A stretch of DNA of 64,000 nucleotides from JABDMH01 sp965223105 (GCA_965223105.1 OZ244987.1:4216001-4280000); one strand, 5' to 3'; shown: positions 1-10,300, numbered from the stretch's first letter. Numbers and translations are program-made. The notes: a model not told the origin generated them from the letters alone.

Positions 1-912
1 CACCCGCTGATCAGCGTTAGAACCCGTATAAGACATGTTGCTTTCCAGCTGAATCAGCTGGGACATCTGACTGCCATCGGTCCCTTTAATTTTTCGCCTT
101 TTGGCAAATTGGTGCGCATATTCTGTCGGCGACACCCAAGTTCCCAGGAAATCGGCGCCGAAATTTACGATGAGATCGGTTTTATCAAAGTGGTAAGTGG
201 GAATGGCCCGCTTGCCAAAGGTATTTTCATTAGCCTGTAAAATAGCCGATGAAGATATCGGATCATAGAAGATAATCTTTGCTTGAGGATACTTTGCAAC
301 AAACAGGTCCAGAGAAGAGCGTAAAGTCGGGCTCATCTGGGTATGTCCAACGATTCTGATGGCTCGAGATGAAGCAAATTTTCGTTTCAAATCTGCATCA
401 ATAACATCCCATTCTACATCGGTCGCATCTGCAACATCTACCACCATAGGATTCCTCAGCCGGGCGACATCGTACAGATCCAAGACGGACGCCTGTGCTC
501 GGGCGCTGGTGCCCCCTCCCCCCCAGGGAGCCATGCTATTGCCCTCGACCTTAATCGGTCTTCCTTCACGTGTTTTCACCAGAACAGGACAAAAGTCACC
601 TCCCTTGACAAAACTACTGGCATAATAGGTCGCAATACCTGGCACTATGGCATCTGGTTTACTAACGTAGGGCAGGGCCTTCCGCACCGGGGTATCACAT
701 GCTGCGGCAATGGTGGCTGCACCTAGGCTAAATCCCAAGTACTTTAGAAAATCTCTGCGATTGGTACCTGCAGACATCTCTGACATGGTTTTCTCATCGG
801 CCAAGTCATTGAGAATCGGCAGATTATAGAATTCATTTTCCGAATCCTTCGCCAGTTGCTCATTTGCGGTAAGATCTTCGCTACTGATCCAAATATGCTC
901 GTTTTGCTTCAT
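1..912 (-). CDS. actB: ActB, molybdopterin oxidoreductase-like subunit of alternative complex III (3' part missing)
   Basis: This is the N-terminal 304 residues of a protein that continues beyond the left edge. The ATG at 912 gives MKQNEHIWIS. A twin-arginine segment (NRRDFLKYLGFSLG) sits unusually far in, at about residues 51-64, and is followed by a Cys near residue 72. This matches the TAT-variant molybdopterin oxidoreductase/Fe-S proteins of Bacteroidota. ActB is the large iron-sulfur subunit of alternative complex III, a menaquinol:cytochrome c oxidoreductase that replaces the bc1 complex. It follows actA by 22 bp on the same strand, the usual order of the act operon. The Fe-S part lies outside the window, so the assignment rests on the N-terminus and on the neighbour. 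Confidence 0.85.
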   Translation of the reverse strand, partial: MKQNEHIWISSEDLTANEQLAKDSENEFYNLPILNDLADEKTMSEMSAGTNRRDFLKYLGFSLGAATIAAACDTPVRKALPYVSKPDAIVPGIATYYASSFVKGGDFCPVLVKTREGRPIKVEGNSMAPWGGGGTSARAQASVLDLYDVARLRNPMVVDVADATDVEWDVIDADLKRKFASSRAIRIVGHTQMSPTLRSSLDLFVAKYPQAKIIFYDPISSSAILQANENTFGKRAIPTYHFDKTDLIVNFGADFLGTWVSPTEYAHQFAKRRKIKGTDGSQMSQLIQLESNMSYTGSNADQRV

Positions 913-934
913 TACCTTGTTCGATCTCTTTTGA

Positions 935-2341
935 TTAATAGTGACATTTTTGACACTCTAAGCCACCTATTTCTTCAACGGTTACCCCACTCCTTGAGCC
1001 ATTCTGCAATTCCTCATGGTACTTGGCATAACTTTCATAGTATGGATTATCGAATTGCACTTCGGTCTCCCGATGACAGTTTACACACCATCCCATAGAC
1101 AGTGGTGAATACTGTTTTACTACCTCCATTTCTTCGATCGGACCATGACAGGTCTGGCATTCAATCTTACCAGCCGTAACATGTTGCGCGTGACTAAAGT
1201 AGACATGGTCTGGGACATTATGAATTCGTACCCATTCGATGGGGCCTTGTATCTGAGGCTTGGTCGGTGAGGTCAATGAGTTGACAATTCCTTCCCATTG
1301 CTCTTGCATCAACCGCTCCCCTTTTCGATCCAGCAGTCCATTTTCTAGAACATAGTTGCTGGCAAACCAAGCATCAAAAACTTTTTTGATCTCCTCTTGG
1401 TCCAGGTTCTCATAGTCCTCGATGTATTCATCTTTGCTTGGATTGTAACCAATCGATGCATAGATCTTGGCAATTTCAGCGGTACCATATTGGGAACCTA
1501 CTTTAATGGCTTTATGGCAATTCATGCAGGTGTTGGTAGCAGGAATGATGGAATGGCGGCTCCGGCGAGCTCCGTCATGGCAATATTGGCAATCGATTTG
1601 ATTCAGTCCGGCATGAGTAGCATGAGAAAATTTAATCGGCTGCTCGGGTTGATACCCCTGCATTCTGTTCAGGGCAATTGCGTTGTTGACCGTGGTATAT
1701 CCCCCCAACACAATAAGTGCGAAAAGGATCATACCAACCACCGCCTTACTGGTCAGCAACGACCAAAGGGACCTGGGTGGCTCGGCGTCAACTCCTGCTC
1801 TTACATCCGCGAGATACCGAAGACGGTTCAGCAGTCTGGTGAGTACAAGGGCCAACACGGCCAGGAAGGCAAAGACCAGCCAATAAAATAAAGTGGAAGA
1901 ACCTCCCTCATCACCACTACCTGCAGCATCGTCTGTGGCCTGTGCCACTGGAGCTCCATAGGTTCCTTCAGTTACACCATCAATATAGAGTAACATGGAT
2001 GCAATGTCATCATCGGTAAGGGTAGGAAAGGCCGTCATTAAAACCTTGTTGTTGGCATTAAACACTTCGACAGCCTTGGGATGCCCTTGCTCTATGAGTG
2101 CCGTAGAATTTCGAATCCAGGCATATAGATCCTCAATTGGATAATCAGACCAGCGTTCCTCTGCACCTGCCAATGCCGGACCAGTCATATCCTGAACCAT
2201 GTTCTTATTGTGACAACTGGCACAGTAATTCCTAAACAGTGTTTCACCGGCTTCAGGACTCGGTTGAGCGGGAGCTAAAAAGAAGAGACCTAATAGAAAA
2301 AGGGTACATGAAAGTCTGATTAGTAGAGACTTATACATCAT
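935..2341 (-). CDS. actA: ActA, multiheme cytochrome c subunit of alternative complex III
   Basis: The protein has six CxxCH heme sites: CASCH near the N-terminus, then CQYCH, CMNCH, CQTCH, CVNCH and CQKCH, the last directly at the C-terminus. This reads as a mono-heme cytochrome c domain, a membrane segment (about FYWLVFAFLAVLALVL), a second hydrophobic segment, and a pentaheme ActA-type domain. Such a protein passes electrons from the quinol-oxidising core to periplasmic cytochrome or oxidase. The open frame extends to 2407, but the start at 2341 (or 2338) is preferred: it places a signal peptide at the N-terminus, and a promoter-like box lies inside the longer reading. actB follows 22 bp downstream. 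The family call is firm; the exact start is inferred. Confidence 0.88.
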   Translation of the reverse strand: MMYKSLLIRLSCTLFLLGLFFLAPAQPSPEAGETLFRNYCASCHNKNMVQDMTGPALAGAEERWSDYPIEDLYAWIRNSTALIEQGHPKAVEVFNANNKVLMTAFPTLTDDDIASMLLYIDGVTEGTYGAPVAQATDDAAGSGDEGGSSTLFYWLVFAFLAVLALVLTRLLNRLRYLADVRAGVDAEPPRSLWSLLTSKAVVGMILFALIVLGGYTTVNNAIALNRMQGYQPEQPIKFSHATHAGLNQIDCQYCHDGARRSRHSIIPATNTCMNCHKAIKVGSQYGTAEIAKIYASIGYNPSKDEYIEDYENLDQEEIKKVFDAWFASNYVLENGLLDRKGERLMQEQWEGIVNSLTSPTKPQIQGPIEWVRIHNVPDHVYFSHAQHVTAGKIECQTCHGPIEEMEVVKQYSPLSMGWCVNCHRETEVQFDNPYYESYAKYHEELQNGSRSGVTVEEIGGLECQKCHY

Positions 2342-2380
2342 TCTTTTTATGTTTAGTACAGGGGCATCGCAAATGTGTGG

Positions 2381-2412
2381 CAAAAATACAATTCGTTCTT
2401 TTCTCATAGCAA
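2381..2412 (-). promoter_or_regulatory. Bacteroidota-type promoter candidate for actA
   Basis: On the minus strand TATTTTTG (2388-2381) matches the -7 consensus TAnnTTTG. A TTG at 2412-2410 lies 21 nt upstream, a suitable distance for the -33 element. Transcription would begin near 2375 and leave a leader of about 35 nt before the start at 2341. This is a consensus match only. Confidence 0.45.
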
Positions 2413-2465
2413 CAAATGGAAAGAAGGGTATTTATTTAGACGTAATCTAAATAAAGAGAGAAGAT

Positions 2466-3260
2466 TTACACAGCTACTGTTGCCTTGATATGGGGATGCG
2501 GATTATAGTCTTCCAGCTGAAAATCATCAAATTCAAAATTGAAAATGGAACTAACATTGGGATTTATCTTCATGGTTGGTAATCTTCGAGGAGAACGGCT
2601 CAGTTGTAAGACTGCTTGGTCAAGGTGGTTGTTGTAGAGATGAACGTCACCAAAGGTGTGAACAAAGTCACCAGGTTGGAGATTAGTGACCTGAGCGATC
2701 ATGTGCGTCAACAAAGCATAACTGGCAATATTAAAGGGGACACCCAGAAAAGCATCGGCAGACCGTTGATACAATTGACAAGAGAGCCGGTTGCCTTCCA
2801 CATAAAATTGGAACAAGCAATGACATGGAGCCAGGGCCATGGAGGATAGTTCACCCACATTCCAAGCACTTACAATCAAACGCCGTGAGTCCGGTGTCTC
2901 CCGGATTTGCCGAATTACTTGACTTATTTGATCAATTGTGCCACCATCTGTACTCGTCCAACTTCTCCATTGTTTGCCATAAACCGGACCTAGATCACCA
3001 TTTTCATCAGCCCATTCATTCCATATACGGACCCCATTTTCCTGGAGATAACGAACATTGGTATCACCCTTAAGAAACCAAAGCAATTCGTAAATAATAG
3101 ACTTTAGGTGCAGCTTCTTGGTGGTAAGGAGTGGGAAGCCATCTTCCAAATTGACTCGCATTTGATATCCAAAGACACTCCTCGTTCCTGTACCGGTACG
3201 ATCATTCTTTTCAACTCCATGATTGAGAATGTGGTCGAGCAGGTCCAGATAGATTCGCAT
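2466..3260 (-). CDS. thyA: thymidylate synthase
   Basis: This 264-residue protein has the standard length and full pattern of ThyA, which methylates dUMP to dTMP with methylene-tetrahydrofolate. The catalytic cysteine is Cys146 in ALAPCHCLFQFYV, the same number as in the E. coli enzyme. Other conserved parts are the N-terminal RTGTGT loop, the DSRRL phosphate-binding arginines, the QRSADAFLGVPFN segment and the C-terminal PHPxIKATVAV end. It stands alone between actA and ubiD on the same strand, with no tight coupling; a folA gene is not next to it. No anomaly seen. Confidence 0.97.
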   Translation of the reverse strand: MRIYLDLLDHILNHGVEKNDRTGTGTRSVFGYQMRVNLEDGFPLLTTKKLHLKSIIYELLWFLKGDTNVRYLQENGVRIWNEWADENGDLGPVYGKQWRSWTSTDGGTIDQISQVIRQIRETPDSRRLIVSAWNVGELSSMALAPCHCLFQFYVEGNRLSCQLYQRSADAFLGVPFNIASYALLTHMIAQVTNLQPGDFVHTFGDVHLYNNHLDQAVLQLSRSPRRLPTMKINPNVSSIFNFEFDDFQLEDYNPHPHIKATVAV

Positions 3261-3380
3261 GGCTGCAAAAATGGCAAATTATCTTGACAGAAATCTTCAA
3301 TTTGAGTGGTTATTTTGGAGGAAAAATCCTCGAGGGTTAGCGATTAGGTCATTATGAAGGTCCCGATATATGGGACATGC

Positions 3381-5213
3381 CTAGGTCTTCAATGCGGCAA
3401 GTGAACCACCGGTCGCGAAAAGTCGATCCACCGACCGGGTGGCTTCAGGATCCGTAACGAGAGCAGGGGCATGATGAGGTTTGATTCTGGCATCGATGAT
3501 CAATGGACCGTCACAGCCCCAGTGCTTATATTCGATCTTTGTGCCGACACCATAGATGTCATGGGAAGGGTTTGACCTTGTAAAGGCCACCCACAAAAAG
3601 TTATTGTAGTGACGGCATAGGAAATCCGTATCATCTGCCAATACAATCAGTGGAAATCCACTGAGGTTTTGGCCCTCAAGCAGGTCAATCAATTTACCTA
3701 CTTCTTTTCGAGCGGTTGAATAGTCGTTGAAGGGAGGTGCCGTGATACCCAGAATACCTAAATCTACAAGTGCTAAGGACCCAAACCCTGTGGGGACTTT
3801 CACTGGACGAATGTGATCAGATAAGGTACGAATAGCCTCACCATAGCAGGCCATCACCACTTTAGATCCCTCGTTCCAGCCGCTTCCAGAATAGTCTAAA
3901 GTATCCATGGTAGTGCGAGTAAAGAAGTGTAGATCTCTGGTCCAGTCTATTCTCTCCAGTACATATCGAATGAACATCTGTTCATCGGCGGAGGAAGGTA
4001 CTGGTTGATCGGCATCCGCTGCAATCAACAAGTACTTAGCAAGACTTGTCTGCCCGGAGCCGAGCAGATGATTTGCCTGAGTCAAAATCTCTTCAGGCCT
4101 ACGGTCACGAAACGGCATGTATCGCTCACTTCCAATCGCAAGTAACAAGGGATGTACTCCTGCTACATCCACCGCATTGACCTCTTTCACGCCGGGAAAT
4201 TCTTGTGGCAGCAAAGGACCTACTAACTTGTGTATCAAATATCCGAAGCTACTATCTTCCTGGGGCGGTCGGCCTACTACTGTAAAGTGCCATAGGGGTT
4301 TACGACGGTGAAATACTTGATACACCCGCATAACTGGAAAATCGTGTTTAAGGCTGTAGTAACCCAGGTGATCACCAAAGGGCCCTTCCGCTTTCTCAGC
4401 AGATTTAGAGATGATTCCAGTTATGACAAAATCAGCATCGTTGGAAATAACGTAGTCCTTATGTCGGTGATATCTAAACCTTCGACCACCAAGCATGCCG
4501 GCAAAGGTCAGTTCTGACAGGTTTTCCGGTAAGGGAAAGATAGCAGCCAAGGCATGAGCGGGTGGGCCTCCAACAAAGATGGATGCCTTAAACGGAAGAT
4601 CACTATCTAGAAAAGCTTTGTGATGAATCCCGATTCCGCGGTGCAGTTGATAGTGCATGCCCACCTCTTCATCTACCACGTAATCGTTGCCTGACATCTG
4701 AATCCGATACATGCCAAGGTTGGATTGCAAAATCGATCTCACACCCGGAGCCTGGGTCAGAACCTGGGGTAAGGTGATAAAAGCCCCACCGTCCTCTGGC
4801 CAAGAAACGATTTGTGGCAAATCAGAAATTTTTGTCCTCCCAGCCATCACCGCCGGTTTGAAGGATTGTTTCCAAGGCAAGGCACTAAAAGCAGTCGAGG
4901 CTGCACCGACATAGGTCCAAGGCTTCTTTCCAAACTGCGATATATCTGCCTTTAATTCAATCACACGTGCCACAGATCTTAAGGTATTTCGAAATAAGAA
5001 CTCAGTGCGTTGATGCGTACCATAGAGGTTTGATACAGCCTGAAATGGACTGCCCTTAATGTTTTCATAGAGGATGGCAGGTCCTCCTATGTCATACACT
5101 CTCCGGTGTATTTCAGCCATTTCCAAGAACGGATCCACTTCCTCGGTCACTCGAACCAGCTGATTATTTCTCTCCAGATCATTGACGGCTTCCCGCAGGC
5201 TGCGATAATTCAT
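3381..5213 (-). CDS. UbiD-family prenylated-FMN decarboxylase
   Basis: This 610-residue protein belongs to the UbiD family, whose members decarboxylate aromatic or unsaturated acids with prenylated FMN. The active-site motif EGPFGDHLGYY is at residues 276-286, with Glu276 and Asp281 in the places of the two catalytic acids; the Asp form also occurs in E. coli UbiD. Bacteroidota proteins of this size are usually annotated as menaquinone-biosynthesis decarboxylases, so a quinone role is plausible but inferred. No ubiX-like flavin prenyltransferase gene is nearby. The start lies only 48 nt from the 3' end of the group II intron, so the intron now occupies the space where its promoter would be expected. 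Confidence 0.85.
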   Translation of the reverse strand: MNYRSLREAVNDLERNNQLVRVTEEVDPFLEMAEIHRRVYDIGGPAILYENIKGSPFQAVSNLYGTHQRTEFLFRNTLRSVARVIELKADISQFGKKPWTYVGAASTAFSALPWKQSFKPAVMAGRTKISDLPQIVSWPEDGGAFITLPQVLTQAPGVRSILQSNLGMYRIQMSGNDYVVDEEVGMHYQLHRGIGIHHKAFLDSDLPFKASIFVGGPPAHALAAIFPLPENLSELTFAGMLGGRRFRYHRHKDYVISNDADFVITGIISKSAEKAEGPFGDHLGYYSLKHDFPVMRVYQVFHRRKPLWHFTVVGRPPQEDSSFGYLIHKLVGPLLPQEFPGVKEVNAVDVAGVHPLLLAIGSERYMPFRDRRPEEILTQANHLLGSGQTSLAKYLLIAADADQPVPSSADEQMFIRYVLERIDWTRDLHFFTRTTMDTLDYSGSGWNEGSKVVMACYGEAIRTLSDHIRPVKVPTGFGSLALVDLGILGITAPPFNDYSTARKEVGKLIDLLEGQNLSGFPLIVLADDTDFLCRHYNNFLWVAFTRSNPSHDIYGVGTKIEYKHWGCDGPLIIDARIKPHHAPALVTDPEATRSVDRLFATGGSLAALKT

Positions 5214-5334
5214 AGTTGTCGTTTTGGCACTGGAACCTATACTACGCTTTTCTGAATAACATCGAGTAGAGAGAAGTAAGATAAACTTTTAGACCTGCAA
5301 ACTGCAAAGGAGTATATCTTACTTCGCCCTCTCA

Positions 5335-5371
5335 CACCACCGGACATACGGTTCACGTATCACGGCGGTTC
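5335..5371 (-). ncRNA. group II intron domain V
   Basis: On the minus strand this is a 37-nt hairpin: GAACCGCCGTGATACG, a TGAA-type tip, then CCGTATGTCCGGTGGTG. It carries the CGC catalytic triad of class C introns instead of AGC. The stop codon of the maturase (TGA, 5355-5353) lies in the tip. Confidence 0.8.
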
Positions 5372-6699
5372 TTAGAGTAATTTGGTAATGGATGGAATCG
5401 ACTGTGCAGCAGGTGCAATGACGCGAGTCCAACTGTATCAAAGTAATGTTTCGGATATGCAGCATTCATATGGCTTACACCCGAATTCCACCAGGCTCTG
5501 CGCTGATTAAACGATGACATCACCGCTCTTTCCTCGCTAAGACCTCGGGATATCAGAGCGCTCTTTCTCGTCCAATTCCGCTTCATCTGACGCCATTTAA
5601 TCTTCCTCAAGTGGCGCCGTATCCAGCCATCCAATTCCATCGTGAATCCTCTCACTTCACTGAGCGAAAAGTAACTCATCCACCCAGCCAATAGTGGGTT
5701 GAGGTTCTCTTTCACGAAGCGCTCAAGGTTCCTGCCCCTCCCCATTCTCATCCGTACCTTAACCTTGTTCTTGAATCGCTTGATACTCGATTTGGCAACC
5801 TTAAACTTCACCGGGTTGTTGCTTGTAAAACTATAACCCAGCAGCTTACGATTCCATGGTCGATCCAGGGTGCTCTTCTCTCCATTGACTTTTAGCTTTA
5901 GCTTCTGCTCAATGAAGCCCTTTAGGCTTTCCATTACTCGTTCTCCTGAGCGTTTGGTCTTCACGTATATCTGAAAATCATCCGCATATCGTACAAAGTA
6001 ATGCCCCCGCTTCTCCAACTCTTTATCTAACTCGTCCAACACAATGTTTGATAACAATGGTGATAACGGGCTGCCTTGTGGGGTCCCTTTCTTCCGAATT
6101 TGTTCCATACCGTTCACCATCATCCCACTTCGCAGATACCGCTCTATCAGATGGATTACGCGTCGATCCGATATCCGATTGCTCAGCTTACTTAGTAGGC
6201 GTTGATGGTTTACTTCATCGAAAAGCTTCGCAAGGTCCATATCTACAACCCATCTTCGTCCTGTGTTAATATGATCCCGGGCTGTACGTAGCGCCTGATG
6301 GGCACTACGCCCTACTCGAAAACCATAACTCCATTCCGAAAATTCTGCGTCGTAATATGGACTCAGTACTTGGTGTATGCCTTGTTGTATCATCCGGTCT
6401 ACCACTGTCGGTATGCCTAGCATCCGAACTCCACCTCCCGGCTTTGGTATCTCTACCATCCGCAACCGTTGGGGGTAGTAGTTGTCTGTCAACAAGGACG
6501 CTTTGATCCCTGACCAATGCTTATCTAGATGCGGCTTTAGTCCCTCCACAGTCATGCCATCTATGCCACCACTACCTTGGTTATTGTACACTCGCATATA
6601 AGCTTCGATCATGTTCCCACGACTGACTATTTGCTCCATTAGCTCAGTCGGCAGCTCGCTCTTGGCTTTATTATTCCCCGGTCCGTTTGTCGCTCTCAT
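5353..6699 (-). CDS. ltrA: group II intron reverse transcriptase/maturase
   Basis: The 448-residue protein is the intron-encoded protein. The reverse-transcriptase domain covers about residues 20-310 and includes IPKPGGGVRMLGIPTV, YGFRVGRSAHQA, the first catalytic Asp in VVDMDLAKLFDEVNH, GTPQGSPLSPLLSN and the intact YADD box (238-241). A maturase (domain X) segment follows at about 315-410, with GWMSYFSLSEVRGF and a WWNSG motif. There is no HNH endonuclease domain, as expected for class C introns, which insert at terminators or at replication forks. The last residues (KNRRDT) and the stop codon are read from domain V itself. The protein would help its own intron RNA splice and reverse-transcribe it into new sites. 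Confidence 0.93.
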   Translation of the reverse strand: MRATNGPGNNKAKSELPTELMEQIVSRGNMIEAYMRVYNNQGSGGIDGMTVEGLKPHLDKHWSGIKASLLTDNYYPQRLRMVEIPKPGGGVRMLGIPTVVDRMIQQGIHQVLSPYYDAEFSEWSYGFRVGRSAHQALRTARDHINTGRRWVVDMDLAKLFDEVNHQRLLSKLSNRISDRRVIHLIERYLRSGMMVNGMEQIRKKGTPQGSPLSPLLSNIVLDELDKELEKRGHYFVRYADDFQIYVKTKRSGERVMESLKGFIEQKLKLKVNGEKSTLDRPWNRKLLGYSFTSNNPVKFKVAKSSIKRFKNKVKVRMRMGRGRNLERFVKENLNPLLAGWMSYFSLSEVRGFTMELDGWIRRHLRKIKWRQMKRNWTRKSALISRGLSEERAVMSSFNQRRAWWNSGVSHMNAAYPKHYFDTVGLASLHLLHSRFHPLPNYSKNRRDT

Positions 6700-7233
6700 C
6701 GGTTATCTCTTGCTTTCCGAGCCGTACCTCCCCAATGAGACCATTCCATCCCAGAAATGGCTCCTGCTACTCCTAATCGTACCGTTAATGATAATTCCAT
6801 AAGCGTCTTAACTCTAAGTTCGGCCCTTCACACTGCCAGTCTCAATGCTACTATGGCTTCGGCTGACTTCTGCTGGCTCAACTTTGTGTCTCCACTCAGC
6901 TTGTGGTATAAGTCCGTATCCTTCTCGGATAAGATTCCTAATGATCCACTTGCCAACAGATCTCCCCGGGTAATGCGCAAATACCTTCACATTTATGCCT
7001 GCCACATATATATAATCACCTCCTGTGCAAGTATTGGACTTTAGAGATATAGGCCTCCTCATCCGGTGACAATGCCTAACTATGTGATTCCTGTTCGTCA
7101 GGCCAATGCTTTGCCTTCGGCTTCCTCCAACCATATCCTCGCAGATATAATCTTGCCGTTCAGCTAATGCTTCCCCTTGCCGGGTGCATAGAGGACTTTC
7201 ACCTCCAAGTATTTGCGCCCTGCCGGGCGCACC

Positions 7234-7263
7234 AAGAAAAAAGGTGGTCAAATTGACCACCTC
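7234..7263 (-). terminator. intrinsic terminator of the 7321-12060 gene and intron target
   Basis: On the minus strand, GGTGGTCAA and TTGACCACC form a 9-bp perfect inverted repeat about one base apart (a practical stem of 7-8 bp with a short loop), followed by TTTTTTCTTG. It lies 58 nt past the stop codon of the surface protein gene. The group II intron begins at the next base, 7232, after the G at 7233. Confidence 0.88.
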
Positions 7264-7320
7264 TTTGATAGTAATATTCTTGATCGAAGGGCACTGTAAG
7301 CCGGCAGCACCCTTATTTCT

Positions 7321-10300
7321 TTATTCTATTAAGATCATCTTCCGTGCCGCGGTATAGGTACCTGCATTAAGCCGGTAGTACAATATTCCGCTTACACCCA
7401 GATCTGTCTTTCTGAACTGGACCTGATTGTAACCCTTCTGGAAATCTCCTTCTATCGAGCGGATTATCCTTCCGGTCACATCATAGACCGTGATGGTGGC
7501 CTCCATCGAACTCGGCAGTACAAACCCAATGCTGGTCTCTTCGGCAAACGGATTCGGTCGGTTTTGCTCCAAACCATACCCCTGACCCGGCAGCAAGGTC
7601 CTGCCATCCAGTGGCCGGCCTCCTATACCCGTTGCCTTCTTACCGCCATCGGTACTCAGCATTCCACGGTCCATCGCACGACTCTCCTCGGTCATCCCGC
7701 TCACTTCACGCAATGGCTCTCGCTCTCCTACTTCACTGGTACCACAGCCATCTCCATCTGATTGTACGATCAACACTACATCACAGTAATCTCTGCTATC
7801 ACTTGGCAGACTCACTACCCACAACCGAACCAGGTGGGTACCGATATCCGAACAACCCAAGGACAGACTATCGGCATCTCCAGCTGCATCATTGTCGGTA
7901 CTGTCTCCCTTGATGAATTCTATCCTGAACTCAATGGCTGTATCCTGACATGCCGGTGCACTGCTCCGGTCAAATTCTCCGGCCCATACCACCGCATGGG
8001 CACTGTCTACCTCACCATCCTGATCACTGTCCCAGGGGGTCAATCTCGCCGTCAGTGAGGTCACACACACCGGACTGGGCTTCTTCACCGATACCACATC
8101 GACCACATACTCACAATAACCCTCATTGTTGCAATTGTCTACCGTGACCACCTTCAACTTGTAGGTGCCGTGATCCAAGTCCTCCGAACTGATGTCAAAA
8201 CTCTCATCTCCTGAACCGCCTAAACTGCCACTGCCATCATCCACCACGACCGTTGCAGTGGAATCACTGATGTCAAGCAACTCCCAGTAGTAACGGTCTA
8301 TCCCACACGAATCAATCGCACTCACCGTCACCTCCAGGTTGTAGGCACAGGCCCCTACCTCTATCGATCCTCCAGATTCTACCGGACCCGTTATCACACA
8401 TACCGGTGGCATCGTATCGATCACGATGATCTTCTGTACACAACTGTCTATCACCAACTCGCGCTCAAACCACCACTGAGCTTCCAGTGGCTCTCCTCCA
8501 TATCCACACCAGTCCGCAAAATACCAGGTACGCAATATCTTGTAGCAGGCCGCATCTCCTCCCACGATCTTGAACACCTTGTCGCTGTGACCTATGCCCA
8601 CCAACCGGCAATCGTCATCAAAGCGATAGGTCGCATATCCTGTGCTCTCCGGACCTGCTGCTCCAATCAAATTGCCGGAAGCATCGTATTCTAGTCCACA
8701 GGTGTTTACCTCCGTATCCTCTGGTACATCAAACATGTACTTACTCAATGGACATTCATTGCCCACCCAGATGCGCTGATGACGATAAATCGTATCTACA
8801 GGATGCTTTAAACTGTCCGGTACATTGTGATCCAGATAGAAACTATCCGGACAACTCTGCCAGATCTTAAACTTCCTGAATATGTACCCCTGTCCACAGT
8901 GGTCAAACTCACACCACACCTCCTGCTCACAGTACACATTCTCCTCACAGTTGACCAACACTATCCCCTTTTGAAAGTCGATCGTGTCTTGGTAATAATC
9001 ACACTTGGTGATCAACGAATCCTTCCAGATAAATCCGTGGTGCTCATCATATACCCTCACCTTATCTGTATAGCTGGTGCATTGACACACACTGTCGTAA
9101 AACGGTATGTCGCACTCAATCTCATTGCCTTCTATATCTACGTAATTGCCATAGGGATCTTTCCACGCTTTGCAGTAGCCGCCAAACACTTCATCCAGTA
9201 AATCATAGGCATCTTCCTCTCCTGCTTTGGCTTGCTCTACCACGTAATCCAAACTCACCGGATGGGTCTGTCCTGGGTAGTCGTAACGTGCATCTTTGTA
9301 GGTCTTGCAAGTGATGGTCTCTTCATCAATCACATCCTTGACCACTTGTACCGGGGTCTTGTCTTCTACCCATACATTGGTCCAGGCCTTGGCCCAGTTG
9401 CACCAGTAGTCCATCACCAGGATCTCTACGGTCACCGGACCACAGGCATCTTCACAAGAGAATACCACGGCATCAGACCAGCCTCCACCAATTTGCTCGT
9501 ACATATCTAGTTTCTTGCTGATGCAACCGTCATTTAGTGATGTCAGGCCTGTAATTGGATTGCCGGTATTGCCAATGGTGGTACCTGCTCCGGTCTCAGG
9601 ATCGATCTCAATTAAGAAACCGGATTGAGCACTTCGTTGTGCAAGTCCCCCATACAGTTTGCCATCGGGTCCAAATTCAATGCTTCCTACAGCATCATAT
9701 CCCACCTCCCCAATGGCGGTGGCCTTGCCCGTCTCCAGGCTAATGGTAACCAGCTCAGGAACTCCAGTGTCATCAAATTCTGGAGTATAGGTCACACCAT
9801 TGGTCACACCGTATAGCACCTGGGCGCATTCGTCATAGGCCAAACCGGGAATGGGTCCGTAACCGGTAGCACCGATCACTACGTGTGTTCCACCCACTGG
9901 ATCCAGAACTACCAGGTAGCTCATTCCACCAGATTCATCGATGAATGTAGCATACAGCTTTCCTTCGATATACTCCATACCCGTGTAGGCTCCAGGATCA
10001 TGCTGGTAGTTGTTCAATACTGCACCAGTTTCCGGATCCAATTCATACAGGAAGGGCAATCCATTCACGGATTCACTCAGGAGCTTTTTCCCTTTCACAT
10101 CATATTCAATCTCTGTAGATCCAGGAATAGCTGTGCTGATCACCGTGGCTTTTCCATTATCCAAACTCACCTTTGATAGGATTCCCGATAAGGTCCTGGC
10201 ATTGGCTCCCACTCCATTGATATCCTGCGAAGCCGCCAATAGATAATCTTTGTGCTTAAACTTGGTGTACAGGCCATCATACCAGGCTTCTTCAACCAAT

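Larger units (their letters stand above)
5261..7232 (-). mobile_element. complete group IIC intron (about 1.97 kb)
   Basis: Read on the minus strand, the element starts with GTGCGCCCGGCAGGGCGC, a typical group II 5' end, at 7232. The maturase ORF lies in domain IV. A domain V hairpin follows at 5371-5335 with a CGC triad, the class C form. Domain VI at 5325-5273 has an 11-bp perfect stem (GAAGTAAGATA with TATCTTACTTC). The 3' end is placed after CTCGAT at 5261; 5266 is possible. The 5' exon ends in a terminator hairpin plus TTTTTTCTTG, the classic class C target. Both ends and the maturase look intact, so it may be active. Confidence 0.9.

Noticed and set aside
1397..1891. 164-residue plus-strand ORF opposite actA
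   Set aside because: Antisense shadow of actA with no family features.
6814..7260. 148-residue ORF on the minus strand upstream of the maturase
   Set aside because: It lies in the 5' RNA domains of the group II intron; the reading frame has no family and would begin inside the terminator of the neighbouring gene.
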